Of a DNA stretch of 64,000 nucleotides, positions 1 to 9,252 are shown piece by piece. The position numbers and the translations under genes are program-made. Each line of letters starts with the position of its first letter. Positions within the stretch are counted from its first letter, which is position 1. The notes beneath the pieces were generated by a model. The model was not told the DNA's origin, ran no database searches, and worked only from the letters and a program-made list of their open reading frames with translations. Origin of the DNA: Acetobacterium tundrae (GTDB lineage Bacteria; Bacillota; Clostridia; Eubacteriales; Eubacteriaceae); the NCBI RefSeq assembly GCF_008086615.1, contig NZ_RXYB01000008.1, positions 90,453 to 154,452 on the forward strand, in the 5' to 3' direction.

Positions 1-255
1 CTCTGCGACAAGCCTTCCACCCCAGCTTAGGTAAAAAAGAATCAGGGATTGTACAATATCCCCAAAAGAATTAATGGGAGTACTGGTACCGGCAATAAAT
101 TTATAAACATAATCGTCAGCAATCAAAGGGGTTTTAATGTTTAGAAACAACATATAACAAAAAGTGAAAATAAGGATAACCCCAAAAATAATAATATTTG
201 TTCTTGAGGTTATCTCCCTATCAACAAGTTCAAAATACTTTTCTTTCTTCTTCAA
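1..255 (-). CDS. DUF6056-like polytopic membrane protein, N-terminal fragment
   Basis: This is the first 85 codons of a gene that runs off the left edge. The likely start is TTG at 255-253, because an in-frame TGA lies two codons upstream. The fragment has a lysine-rich N-terminus, one hydrophobic segment at about residues 20-38, then an outer loop with a DDY motif and later a W-GGR motif. That pattern resembles DUF6056-family membrane proteins found among polysaccharide genes. The acidic pair just after the first membrane helix is typical of GT-C glycosyltransferases, so a role in transferring sugar from a lipid carrier is inferred, not shown. The start overlaps the stop of a 25-codon ORF (252-329) in the shape TTGA, which suggests translational coupling or a -1 frameshift. 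Confidence 0.6.
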   Translation of the reverse strand, partial: MKKKEKYFELVDREITSRTNIIIFGVILIFTFCYMLFLNIKTPLIADDYVYKFIAGTSTPINSFGDIVQSLILFYLSWGGRLVAE

Positions 256-329
256 TAATCAAAACCATCCATTCTTAATTTATTCATTTTGTTTAAAATC
301 GCTTTATATGAATTTTTCATTGTTGCCAT
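252..329 (-). CDS. possible 25-residue leader peptide or out-of-frame N-terminus
   Basis: A short ORF starts with ATG at 329 (a second in-frame ATG is at 320) and reads MATMKNSYKAILNKMNKL followed by RMDGFDY. Its TGA stop overlaps the TTG start of the downstream membrane-protein gene by four bases. The peptide is basic and not obviously membrane-inserted. It could be a coupling leader, or the true N-terminus of the next protein displaced by a frameshift. No clear ribosome binding site is visible. Confidence 0.25.
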   Translation of the reverse strand: MATMKNSYKAILNKMNKLRMDGFDY

Positions 330-353
330 AGTTTGTTTATATCCACTTTAAAT

Positions 354-2522
354 TCAATTGTTATATATCACTTGATAAATAAATATTGTACCAGCATCAT
401 TCTGGCTTTGTTTAATAAATGAAACGTTTTGATTGTTAAATTTCTCTAATGGATTATAAGAAACAATGTATTTTACATTAAGTTTTTCTAAGTCATTTAC
501 ATTCAGTGTGATTTTTATATGATCTGTGGCAATCAATTCAAATTTAGTTTTTTCCGAAGCACTAAATTCTATTTGAATATGTGCAAAACGATTATATATT
601 GTATAATCATTTGTGTCATTACTTATCTGCGCCCACAATCTGTTATTTGGATAGTAGTGGACACTATTTAGTACTTTTCCTCCTTCAGCAAGGATATAAT
701 TAGGCAATGTTACCGAATCATATCCCATCCATAATCCCTTCGGATCTTCTTTAACCACTTCTTGTATTGACTTAGCAAGTACCGTTTCTTTAATCGGCGC
801 GAGTCCCACATTAACAGGATTGACAAAAAATCCCGGAATGATTGAAACAATGCAAACAAAAATCAAAACCACATATTTTTTTCCAATAATGAAAAAGTAA
901 TTCGCCAATAAAAAAATTATTATTGTAATACTTGTTCCGATTATTCCTAAATAACTGATTGCCTTATTAAAATAAAGCGCCAACAAAAAATAACAGCCTA
1001 AAATTGAAAGAAAAGCGATTATTCCTTTTTTACTAAAGCCCGCTCTTTCGTTTAATTGACTAATAACAATGCAACTAATATAGACTCCCATTAGCCCTGC
1101 CCCCATTAACGACATTTGCGGCGTGACCATATACAACAAAGTATATTTTGCAAATAATTCTGGAAAGGGTAGTAGTATCCATAAAGCAAACACAATATAA
1201 AACGCTATAAATATTTTTAAATAGGCGTTGTCAATATACTTTTTTTCTTTCCAGCTTTTCAAAATTATTATTAGTGATGCCGGAATAAAGGTTACATAAG
1301 CACTGGCAATACAATTATTCAGCAATGTTTCCGGGGGAACATCAACGAAAGGAATCAACCAGTTATATAAATATTTGGTCAAATCAGATATTCTCATTCC
1401 ACCGCCGGTTATCATTCTGCTTCCAGGATATGACGTTGACATCATAATGGTTATATCCGAAATTGACGGGATAATTGTAACTGCTACTACCGCTATTATA
1501 AAAATGACCGATAAAGTAATGAAGATAATATCTTGTTTTTTAATTTTTTTATAATTTTTAATTACTAAATAAATAAGCAACCCTAAAAAAACATATCCCA
1601 ATACAATTTGAAATGCGGGATATAAATCTAAAATAAAATTTAGTCCAAAAATAACAACCATTGCGAGCAACAAAATCTTCTGATAAACCTTGCTGACCCT
1701 AAAATAATAAAATACAGCAACAAACAACGCTTGAAAAGCAATAACAATTTCAATAACCGAAGTATCAAACCACCATGCAATCGTTGGCGAAAAAGCAATC
1801 CAAAATGCACCAACAAAAGATACATATCGACTCTCCTTAGTAATAATATGTAGGAATTCATATGAAAACAAAAGTAATAATAATAATTTTAAGACCCAAT
1901 GCCAAGCATAGCCTTGTTCGATAGGTAAGAAAAAGTATCCCCAATTATAAGGATTTCCAATTGTAGAAATGTGTTCTATTGGTGTTTTTGTACTCATAAA
2001 CAGCATATTTTGACCATCAACTCGAATGTCATCATTTACGGTTGGAAAACCCTCGTTATATTGAGATAAAACCCAGGGTGTTTCCACCAGCCATTCATCC
2101 GATCGAATTGACCTTGCTTGCCCAAATATAACAGAATGCGATTCCTCATAAGTCGTTGTCTCCCAAGATGCCAGAGATGAAAAATTGATTCCTAAAACGA
2201 CCAATATAACAAACACAATCGTAGCTATTCGATATCGATAGTTGATAAAAAAATCAAGCAATATTTTTGTTGTTACCAAAAAACTTTTTCCCAGTTGATT
2301 CATTTTTATAAAATATATTGTCACCATTAAAAATAGGAACATCCATACTGCGAAAAAACTAAACGCGATTTGTTTTCCAATAACAACAATGTTCTGAAAA
2401 TCATTTTTCCAATAATATACTAAGCCGCATAGCAAAATCGCAATTAAAAACCCCAATATGCAAAAGAGTATTTTATTTTCTGTATTTCTACTCAGATTTT
2501 TCACTTTTTGATTCATCATCAT
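354..2522 (-). CDS. large polytopic membrane protein, DUF7657-like, putative GT-C transferase
   Basis: This 722-residue protein has a cytoplasmic basic N-terminus, about 12-14 hydrophobic helices and a soluble C-terminal region of roughly 130 residues. After the third helix there is an outer loop with the motif RSDEWLVETPWVLSQ (about residues 135-150), which resembles the family annotated as DUF7657 (family name from memory). The acidic DE in this first large outer loop, together with the many helices, suggests a GT-C fold that uses lipid-phosphate sugars. Substrate and product are unknown. Three consecutive ATG codons open the gene, so the exact start is uncertain. It lies downstream of galE and DUF2142 genes on the same strand, consistent with a surface-glycan operon. 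Confidence 0.65.
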   Translation of the reverse strand: MMMNQKVKNLSRNTENKILFCILGFLIAILLCGLVYYWKNDFQNIVVIGKQIAFSFFAVWMFLFLMVTIYFIKMNQLGKSFLVTTKILLDFFINYRYRIATIVFVILVVLGINFSSLASWETTTYEESHSVIFGQARSIRSDEWLVETPWVLSQYNEGFPTVNDDIRVDGQNMLFMSTKTPIEHISTIGNPYNWGYFFLPIEQGYAWHWVLKLLLLLLFSYEFLHIITKESRYVSFVGAFWIAFSPTIAWWFDTSVIEIVIAFQALFVAVFYYFRVSKVYQKILLLAMVVIFGLNFILDLYPAFQIVLGYVFLGLLIYLVIKNYKKIKKQDIIFITLSVIFIIAVVAVTIIPSISDITIMMSTSYPGSRMITGGGMRISDLTKYLYNWLIPFVDVPPETLLNNCIASAYVTFIPASLIIILKSWKEKKYIDNAYLKIFIAFYIVFALWILLPFPELFAKYTLLYMVTPQMSLMGAGLMGVYISCIVISQLNERAGFSKKGIIAFLSILGCYFLLALYFNKAISYLGIIGTSITIIIFLLANYFFIIGKKYVVLIFVCIVSIIPGFFVNPVNVGLAPIKETVLAKSIQEVVKEDPKGLWMGYDSVTLPNYILAEGGKVLNSVHYYPNNRLWAQISNDTNDYTIYNRFAHIQIEFSASEKTKFELIATDHIKITLNVNDLEKLNVKYIVSYNPLEKFNNQNVSFIKQSQNDAGTIFIYQVIYNN

Positions 2523-2568
2523 TATTTTTCTCTTTCATTCTATATTTATAGTATTAACTAAGGTGATT

Positions 2569-3540
2569 TTAGTGCTTTTTTATTTTGTAATTCCAGGCTG
2601 TCTCAATTATTTTTTCAACATTTGTATAGTGGGGCTTCCATCCTAGTTCTTTCTTAGCCTTATCACTCGATGCTATTGAAACGGCAATATCACCTTCTCG
2701 TCTTGGTGATATTTTCACTGGAATATTCTTTTTTGTTACCTTGCGAGCTGCTTCAATCATCTCGTTAACTGAAAAGCCCTGGCCATTTCCAAGATTATAA
2801 ATGCCACTTAAATTTTTATTAAGTTGCATGATTCCTAAAATATGCGCATCTACCAAATCAACTACATGAATGAAATCACGAACGCCAGTACCATCCTTTG
2901 TTTCATAATCATTACCATATATTTCTATATATGGTCTTTCTTCTGCAGCAACTTCCAGTATAATTGGAATCAGAGCTGTATTCTTTTTCACATTTTGGCC
3001 AATCGGATATTTTTCATGCGCTCCGGCTACATTGAAATATCTAAATACACAATAATTCATCCCATATGCTTGTCTACAACTGTCTAAAATCTTTTCTACA
3101 AATGCTTTTGTCGTTCCATATGGACTAATTGGATCAATCGCATCTGTCTCTTCAACCGGAATTTTTTCTGTATTACCATATATTGCTGCCGTTGAAGAAA
3201 AGATAATTTTCTTTACTTCGTTTTCAACCATCACTTCTAATAAAGAAATTGTTCCTGCCACATTATTATTAAAATATTTCAAAGGATCTTTTTCACTCTC
3301 AGCAATGACAATATCTGCTGCAAATTGCATAACAACATCAATTTTTTCTTTTTTAAAAATTTCGTTTAAAGACTTCTTATCTCGTATATCACATTGATAA
3401 AAAATAGCCCTTATATCCACTGCGCTTATAATGCCTTTTGACAAATTATCAACAACAACAACATCATAACCTTGATCTAACAATTGAACAACTGCATGAC
3501 TTCCTATATATCCTGCTCCGCCTGAAACCATTACTTTCAT
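2569..3540 (-). CDS. galE: UDP-glucose 4-epimerase
   Basis: GalE interconverts UDP-glucose and UDP-galactose using bound NAD and supplies galactose for surface glycans. This 323-residue protein is of normal length for the family. It shows the Rossmann motif GGAGYIGS at residues 7-14, the catalytic SST at about 115-117 and the YxxxK pair (Y141, K145). An AGGAG site precedes the ATG. It sits between two large membrane-protein genes in the polysaccharide region, and the UDP-glucose it uses is made by pgcA and galU in the same window. It could act on N-acetylated sugars as well; the sequence alone does not settle this. Confidence 0.93.
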   Translation of the reverse strand: MKVMVSGGAGYIGSHAVVQLLDQGYDVVVVDNLSKGIISAVDIRAIFYQCDIRDKKSLNEIFKKEKIDVVMQFAADIVIAESEKDPLKYFNNNVAGTISLLEVMVENEVKKIIFSSTAAIYGNTEKIPVEETDAIDPISPYGTTKAFVEKILDSCRQAYGMNYCVFRYFNVAGAHEKYPIGQNVKKNTALIPIILEVAAEERPYIEIYGNDYETKDGTGVRDFIHVVDLVDAHILGIMQLNKNLSGIYNLGNGQGFSVNEMIEAARKVTKKNIPVKISPRREGDIAVSIASSDKAKKELGWKPHYTNVEKIIETAWNYKIKKH

Positions 3541-3702
3541 TAATATACTCCTAATTTTTTATATAAATATTAATTTGATCAAACTTTTTTTCTTGACAAT
3601 ATTACATTATTTATCGTAATGTTCTCATATTAATTCAGTATTTATGCATTTAGAATCACAATATCCTTAATTATTTGAACTAAAATATTATTGCTCTCTC
3701 TT

Positions 3703-5559
3703 TCAGACATAATAGAGATTAAAAACATACACTATTGAAATGAATAAAATGCATACCGAAAACAAAATCACGATTGTATTCACTATTTCCGATTTGATTG
3801 AAGCACTATTTTTTTTTCTTTGAAACAAAAACAAAAACGGAAATATTAATGGGATGAGATAACGCCCCTGAAATCCTAATACTGTAGTATTTCTAACAGG
3901 TGTGAATGTAATATACAAAGCTGTCATTGACAAACCTACAGTCAACAAACAAACCATAAAGATAATTCCTCTGTCACGAATTTTTATTATTGATGTACTG
4001 TTATCTGTATCAATTCCTGATATTAAGAATAACATAAAAAATACAATTAACAATGCATCTCTTCCTAAATATCCAATGTATGCCAATGAAACACTCGCTC
4101 CGCCTAACAGATATTCCTTTTGTGTCATAATTGTTCTTAGTATTACCGCAGCGTAATTTATTGGATTATAAATTATTGATATTATCTGTTCTTTAGCATT
4201 AACTCCGGGAATGTTCCATTGAGATAATCCAAACTTTTGTCCATATATAAAAGCACCCACAAAAGTCAAGCATCCCAATAATAAAATACTAAGTTTTATA
4301 ATCCATTCTTTTTTTCTGGCAGTAAAATTGTCCTGTTTTAAAATCATTACTAGCAGGAAGATGGGTACATAAGCTAACTTACTCGCTGTTATTAAAACAA
4401 AGCAACTACACATCATTACAAAATCAATTTTTCCCAGCATTTTTTTCTCAACGATCAATTTTATAATCAATGCAAAAATAAAAAAGCATAAACCATTAAT
4501 TATAACATCAGCTGAGTAGGAAGCTGCCTGAAAAACAATTGTTGGCAGTAAGGCACATAAAAATAATAGCTTTTTCCCACATGGAATAATTTTGATAGCA
4601 AAATAAACAAGTGCTGCATACATCAACAAATTAAACATTCTCCCAAAATAAAAAGAAATTAAAAAAGGGAAATTCATTATTTTGCTAATTACTATACCGA
4701 GTGAGCTGAACAAGTAAGGAATAAATGTATAACTAATTGCGGTAGTCGGATAATATGCCATTTCAGTATCAGCATAGTTTACTGATAAATTTTTTTGTGT
4801 AACAACACTATATTCTTCAAATGTACGATAATTTGGGTTTTCAATTTGAAGCTTTTTATCAAAAAATTCTTTTAAATGGCTCGGATATGCTATTTTATCT
4901 CCGTCTTGCATTACTAAATTGTTATTCGCTAAATTATAAGCCCTTATAAAATGTTCCGCTTCATCCCAGGAATAAAATGTAGGTGTCATGATTGAATTTA
5001 ATAACCCAAAACATAAAATTAAAATTAGGAACACTACTTCCAGTTTTACATTTCCTCTATTAAAAACGGTATAACCAACCACTCCCGATAATATAAAAAA
5101 CAATAATATCATCAAAAATCTAAAAGGATTGAATTGAAAATAATTAGCACCAAAAAATTCATCCATACAAATTTCTTGCCCTTTTCCATCCATGAAAGTT
5201 ATCTGAATAGAATCAACCCAGTCATTGATACAGACACTTTTTTTATCTATATTATTAATATTGTCTGCTTTTATTATGCCATTATAAGCAATTTGAATAT
5301 TAATATTTTTATTAAAAGAATTTGTCTTAAATTCTAATTTATTAATAAAATGATTGATGCCATCTAAGCGAATAGTCGCCCCATTTTCAAGTATTTTATA
5401 ATTTCCATTTTCTAGAACCATAAGATTGTCAGATGTTATTTCCGAAATTCTTTCACTTTCATTTCCCCTTATAAAAAAATTCAAATTAAAAATAAAAATC
5501 TCTATACTAAGAGATAATATAATTATTATAATACCGGTTATTACTAATTTTCTCTTCAT
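3703..5559 (-). CDS. DUF2142 family membrane protein
   Basis: This 618-residue protein has an N-terminal helix, an outer domain of about 110 residues, and then some ten further hydrophobic segments. After the second to third helix it carries SWDEAEHFIRAYNLANN (about residue 196), the typical DUF2142 signature, with an acidic DE pair and a His. DUF2142 proteins are widespread in O-antigen and wall-polymer clusters and are thought to be GT-C-like glycosyltransferases, though the reaction is unproven. Its neighbours (galE, GT2 genes, DUF2304) support a role in modifying a surface polymer with a lipid-linked sugar. About 160 bases separate it from galE downstream, so galE may also have its own promoter. 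Confidence 0.8.
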   Translation of the reverse strand: MKRKLVITGIIIIILSLSIEIFIFNLNFFIRGNESERISEITSDNLMVLENGNYKILENGATIRLDGINHFINKLEFKTNSFNKNINIQIAYNGIIKADNINNIDKKSVCINDWVDSIQITFMDGKGQEICMDEFFGANYFQFNPFRFLMILLFFILSGVVGYTVFNRGNVKLEVVFLILILCFGLLNSIMTPTFYSWDEAEHFIRAYNLANNNLVMQDGDKIAYPSHLKEFFDKKLQIENPNYRTFEEYSVVTQKNLSVNYADTEMAYYPTTAISYTFIPYLFSSLGIVISKIMNFPFLISFYFGRMFNLLMYAALVYFAIKIIPCGKKLLFLCALLPTIVFQAASYSADVIINGLCFFIFALIIKLIVEKKMLGKIDFVMMCSCFVLITASKLAYVPIFLLVMILKQDNFTARKKEWIIKLSILLLGCLTFVGAFIYGQKFGLSQWNIPGVNAKEQIISIIYNPINYAAVILRTIMTQKEYLLGGASVSLAYIGYLGRDALLIVFFMLFLISGIDTDNSTSIIKIRDRGIIFMVCLLTVGLSMTALYITFTPVRNTTVLGFQGRYLIPLIFPFLFLFQRKKNSASIKSEIVNTIVILFSVCILFISIVYVFNLYYV

Positions 5560-5593
5560 CTCTTTACCATAATTTAATACTGGTTTTCAATTT

Positions 5594-6370
5594 TTATAGC
5601 GCGTTTGATTTTTCACTGTTTTTATAAAAATGAAATATGAAATTTGCAATGGGTGAAGGCCAAAACTTTTTCAACATCATTAAATCTTCCTCAGCTCTTT
5701 TCTTATTCTCAATTGTATTGGATGTTTCACTATCTTCATGAATTCTATGGAACATCAGGGGTTCAGATATATATATATATCTTCCTTTGTATTTAGAAAC
5801 TTTTTCCCATGCCGCCCAGTCTAAATTAGTATTTAGTTCCGTGTCAAAAGAAAAGTTTTGTAACAAACTTTTGTTATATGTCACCGATGGACAACAAATT
5901 GGATTTCCAAGAGAAAGTATTCTTCTTCTGATAAACCGATTACGATTTACATGTTTTAATGGTGAAAGCATCAGCTCTTTTATCTTAATATTTCTATTTG
6001 GAGAAACAATTACGTCTTTTCTGATTTCACGATAATTAGAAAATGCAATTAGACTGTCTTCATTTTTATCCATACTCATTAAAATCTTTTTTTGATAATC
6101 TTCTTTATAAACATCATCTTGATGAACCAATGTGACGTATTTAGAATCCGCACATTCATATCCGGAATTCCAATCAATCCCAATGCCACTAACATCATGA
6201 GTTCTGATTTCTATCTGATATTTCTTGCCTACTCCTTCAATCAGTTCATTGGGTGTTGCTGTAGATATAATAATATTCTCTTTTGCTGTCTGTTTTAGTA
6301 TTGAATCGACACACTCTTCTAAAAAGCGAGATTTTCCATAAGCACAAATCACAAATATATGCTTCTTCAT
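5594..6370 (-). CDS. family 2 glycosyltransferase
   Basis: This 258-residue single GT-A domain protein has no membrane helix. The N-terminus reads KKHIFVICAYGKSRFLEECV, the usual nucleotide-binding start, and the metal-binding DxD equivalent is HQDD near residue 92. The LDWAAWEKVSKY segment near residue 185 matches the acceptor-side acidic region of GT2 enzymes. It probably adds a sugar from a nucleotide donor to a growing wall or capsule unit in the cytoplasm. Donor and acceptor cannot be read from sequence. One base separates its ATG from the stop of the upstream DUF2304 gene, so the two are almost certainly co-translated. Confidence 0.85.
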   Translation of the reverse strand: MKKHIFVICAYGKSRFLEECVDSILKQTAKENIIISTATPNELIEGVGKKYQIEIRTHDVSGIGIDWNSGYECADSKYVTLVHQDDVYKEDYQKKILMSMDKNEDSLIAFSNYREIRKDVIVSPNRNIKIKELMLSPLKHVNRNRFIRRRILSLGNPICCPSVTYNKSLLQNFSFDTELNTNLDWAAWEKVSKYKGRYIYISEPLMFHRIHEDSETSNTIENKKRAEEDLMMLKKFWPSPIANFIFHFYKNSEKSNAL

Positions 6371-6371
6371 T

Positions 6372-6731
6372 TTATTTATTCTCTGTTCTGAAATCTTCCA
6401 GAACCCTTACTCTTTTTTCTAATAAAGCACTAAATTGAATAAGCTCTTTATTTTTTTCAGCAAGAATACTTAATTGTTGACTGTTTCGAAATGAAAAGAT
6501 CAATAAGAAAATAGATGTTAAAAAGAACAACAATGAAGGCGCATATGTTATTCCTACCAAATTGGCTAAAAATATTATAATATCAGGAAAGATTGCTAAT
6601 ATTAAAATGAAAAACGCACCAACCATCCATAAAATGCTTTCACCTTCAGACATCATATGTTTTTGCACATTAATAAAAATAAAAACAATCAACAAAATGC
6701 CAATTGCAATATAAAATAAATTTGTTATCAT
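6372..6731 (-). CDS. DUF2304 domain membrane protein
   Basis: This is a 119-residue protein with three hydrophobic helices (about residues 4-22, 33-55 and 62-82) and a charged C-terminal tail predicted to be helical. The arrangement and the GESILWMVGAFFI segment match DUF2304, a small protein usually found beside a GT2 lipid-sugar synthase. Its ATG overlaps the upstream glycosyltransferase stop in an ATGA arrangement. A role as a partner of the lipid-linked sugar synthase or flippase is inferred from this repeated neighbourhood. No catalytic residues are evident. Confidence 0.8.
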   Translation of the reverse strand: MITNLFYIAIGILLIVFIFINVQKHMMSEGESILWMVGAFFILILAIFPDIIIFLANLVGITYAPSLLFFLTSIFLLIFSFRNSQQLSILAEKNKELIQFSALLEKRVRVLEDFRTENK

Positions 6732-7450
6732 TTTTTATTAGCCTTTCCATATAAATTTGTTGCAAATACAATGATAATGTAATAAAACATTTTTATCATA
6801 TATTTTATCGGTTTTATAATCCCCCCGTGCATACTTTCTCCAAATTCTCGATTCTTCATTTCAACTGGAATTTCGCCAATTGTCACGCCTTGATAAATAA
6901 GTTGAATCAATAGATTTGCATCAGGAAATTCAGGATATCCATACATTTTTGAAAGGGGCAAAAAAACATCTCGTTTAATAACTTGGAGACCTGATGTTGG
7001 GTCCGATATTTTTTTTCCAGTCAACATTTTGATGATTTTTTGAAATAATCCCGTTCCAACTTTTCTGAAAAAAGAATGTGAATATGATGTTTCTTTTAAA
7101 AATCGGGAGCCGATCACAACTCCAATATTTTTTTCCAAAGCATATTTATACATTTTTTTTGCTTCTGAAGCTAAATGCTGTCCATCTCCATCAAATTGAA
7201 TAAGATAATCATAACCATATTCGACTGCATACTTCAATCCGGTTTGGACGGCATAAGAATAGCCTAAATTTATAGGCAAATCAACATATTCAACATTTTC
7301 AATCTTTTTTATTACTTCCAAGGTATTATCTTTGGAACAATCATTTACAAATAATATGTCTGCTTCCTTGAAATTCGAATTTATATCTTCAACAACATTT
7401 TCTAAATTCATCGCTTCATTATAAGCTGGTATAATCATTAATACTTTCAT
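6728..7450 (-). CDS. dolichol-phosphate-mannose-synthase-like GT2 (polyprenyl-phosphate sugar synthase)
   Basis: This 240-residue GT2 enzyme resembles DPM1/GtrB-type enzymes, which move a sugar from a nucleotide donor onto undecaprenyl phosphate at the inner membrane face. Visible motifs are the N-terminal MIIPAYNEAMNLENVV, the metal site DGDGQH near residue 92, and the GSRF and SDPTSGLQ motifs typical of this group. It lacks the pair of C-terminal membrane helices seen in GtrB and ends with one hydrophobic stretch. The next gene encodes a small EamA/SMR-like transporter and the following one DUF2304, so the three probably make and flip a lipid-linked sugar for the GT-C-like proteins at 1-5559. 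Confidence 0.88.
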   Translation of the reverse strand: MKVLMIIPAYNEAMNLENVVEDINSNFKEADILFVNDCSKDNTLEVIKKIENVEYVDLPINLGYSYAVQTGLKYAVEYGYDYLIQFDGDGQHLASEAKKMYKYALEKNIGVVIGSRFLKETSYSHSFFRKVGTGLFQKIIKMLTGKKISDPTSGLQVIKRDVFLPLSKMYGYPEFPDANLLIQLIYQGVTIGEIPVEMKNREFGESMHGGIIKPIKYMIKMFYYIIIVFATNLYGKANKK

Positions 7451-7457
7451 TCGACCA

Positions 7458-7805
7458 TCATCCTTTAATATTCATCAGAACTACCCCACCTAAAACACAG
7501 GCAATCCCCAGCCATTGAAATGTCCCAATATTCTCTCCTAAGATAAAAATTGAAGCCAGAATGATCAGTACTTGTGATAAACCCGTTGCCATTGGTGCAA
7601 TGTAACTCAAGTTGTATTTCTGCACAATTACTATCCACATTAAGAAACTAATGATATAAAGGAACAGTCCTAATAACGTTGTGTAGGACAACGATAAATT
7701 GAAAAAACTGCTATTTAAAGCAAATGCATTATTATTCGCTCCAACCTTTACCAGTGTCAATCCGCTAACCGTACAAACCAAATAACATAAAAATAATATA
7801 ATCAT
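7458..7805 (-). CDS. small EamA/SMR-like membrane protein, putative lipid-linked sugar flippase
   Basis: This is a 115-residue four-helix protein of the size of small multidrug resistance proteins and of ArnE/ArnF-type flippases. The C-terminal half contains LGENIGTFQWLGIACVLGGV, the hallmark of the EamA/SMR fold. Its position seven bases upstream of the polyprenyl-phosphate sugar synthase favours a flippase for the product of that enzyme over drug export. Half-sized proteins of this type usually work as dimers or heterodimers, and no second copy is seen here. Confidence 0.75.
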   Translation of the reverse strand: MIILFLCYLVCTVSGLTLVKVGANNNAFALNSSFFNLSLSYTTLLGLFLYIISFLMWIVIVQKYNLSYIAPMATGLSQVLIILASIFILGENIGTFQWLGIACVLGGVVLMNIKG

Positions 7806-7828
7806 AAAATCCTTTCTCTTATGGACAC

Positions 7829-9226
7829 TTAATATCCACTTTCAAACACTGCTTTGAACGTCATGAAAAATATTTTCACATCAAACCATAATGTCCATTT
7901 TTCAATATACTCAATATCACATTGAATCCGTTTATGAATCGAGGTATCACCACGCCAGCCGCTAACCTGTGCCCAACCTGTGATTCCCGGTCGGACATGA
8001 TGCTTGATCATGTATTTCGGAATTTCATGTTGAAACTGGGTCACATAGTGCGGTCTTTCCGGCCTTGGCCCAACAATGCTCATATCCCCTTTTAAAACAT
8101 TAAAAAACTGAGGCAGTTCGTCAATACTCGTTTTCCGGATAAATGACCCGAATTTTGTTTTTCTCGGATCATCCTCAATGGTCCATCCAATATCACCAGG
8201 AAGAGAAGCATTGCATCGCATCGATCTAAACTTATAAATCCAAAATTCTTTACGTCCCATTCCAACCCGTATCTGTTTATAAATAATCGGACCCGGCGAA
8301 GTCAGTTTTACAAGTATTGCCGTCACCAACATGATTGGCGAAATCAAAATCAATATAATCAGCGAAAGAATGATATCTGTAATCCGTTTTATCCAATTGT
8401 TAAAGGGTTGATCCAATGGGATATAGCGCGTATTAATCAGCGGTATTCCATCCAGTTCATCAAAATACGCTTTCGTCCCTTGAATTAAATGAAAATAATC
8501 CGGTATAATCTGGGTTTTTATTCCCTGATACTCACAAATATCGATCACTTCATCAATCCGTTTATAACTGGTATTCGGCAGCGCAATGATCACTTCATCC
8601 ACCTGATATTCTTCAAGGATTTCATTCATTTCATGAGTCGTACCTAAAATGGGAATCCCGTTTTTTTCCATTTTATGATAATAGTCATCAACATAACCGG
8701 TGATTTTATATCCAAGTTGTCGGTCCCCGATAATTTTCGTGGCAAAAGTCTGACCGATGCTTCCGGCTCCAACAATGATAATATACTTGATATTGAATCC
8801 CCGTTCACGGGCCATTCGTAAAATCTTTCTGATTAAGCCACGTTCAATCATCATCAAAATGGTTGAGAACGCAAAAAACATTCCCAGCATGTATCGGGAA
8901 AAATGGATGTTCTTTCCGGTGAACAGGATCGCCATTACGATCGTGATGCCGATGATATTTGAAACAATTATTTCTCGGCACTCTTTATAAAATGGTTGTT
9001 TTCGATAGGGCTTATACAGTCCAAAAGCAGCAAATAAAATAAGATAAAGTGGTATGATAATTAACAACAGATCCAAATAAGCGCCAAGATCCATGGTGCG
9101 TACCCCATCATCAAAAAAAGGAGATACAAACCGAATATACCAAGCAAACAATAGTGATACAGTCACGACGATGATATCAAACAATACCAGTATAAAATTA
9201 AAAAAGCGCTGATTACTTTTAATCAT
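7829..9226 (-). CDS. undecaprenyl-phosphate sugar-1-phosphate transferase (WcaJ/WbaP-like)
   Basis: This 465-residue polyprenyl glycosylphosphotransferase starts glycan assembly by moving a hexose-1-phosphate from a UDP-sugar to undecaprenyl phosphate. It has four to five N-terminal membrane helices (residues 10-125), a Rossmann-like middle domain (about 145-260), a re-entrant helix near 280-300 and the catalytic C-terminal domain. Key motifs are KFRSM, DELPQFFNVLKGDMSIVGP and RPGITGWAQVSGWRG. Glucose is the likeliest substrate given pgcA and galU nearby, but galactose is possible. Base composition becomes visibly less AT-rich from this gene onward compared with 1-7800. Confidence 0.93.
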   Translation of the reverse strand: MIKSNQRFFNFILVLFDIIVVTVSLLFAWYIRFVSPFFDDGVRTMDLGAYLDLLLIIIPLYLILFAAFGLYKPYRKQPFYKECREIIVSNIIGITIVMAILFTGKNIHFSRYMLGMFFAFSTILMMIERGLIRKILRMARERGFNIKYIIIVGAGSIGQTFATKIIGDRQLGYKITGYVDDYYHKMEKNGIPILGTTHEMNEILEEYQVDEVIIALPNTSYKRIDEVIDICEYQGIKTQIIPDYFHLIQGTKAYFDELDGIPLINTRYIPLDQPFNNWIKRITDIILSLIILILISPIMLVTAILVKLTSPGPIIYKQIRVGMGRKEFWIYKFRSMRCNASLPGDIGWTIEDDPRKTKFGSFIRKTSIDELPQFFNVLKGDMSIVGPRPERPHYVTQFQHEIPKYMIKHHVRPGITGWAQVSGWRGDTSIHKRIQCDIEYIEKWTLWFDVKIFFMTFKAVFESGY

Positions 9227-9252
9227 TTTTGCATTTTCCCCTTATTAGTCTC

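Noticed and set aside
3541..3702. A TTGACA hexamer that might start a plus-strand transcript between galE and the DUF2142 gene
   Set aside because: No -10 box stands at the right distance and no plus-strand gene follows.
7458..7805. Drug-efflux protein of the SMR family
   Set aside because: The fold would allow it, but its place beside a polyprenyl-phosphate sugar synthase and DUF2304 favours a flippase role.
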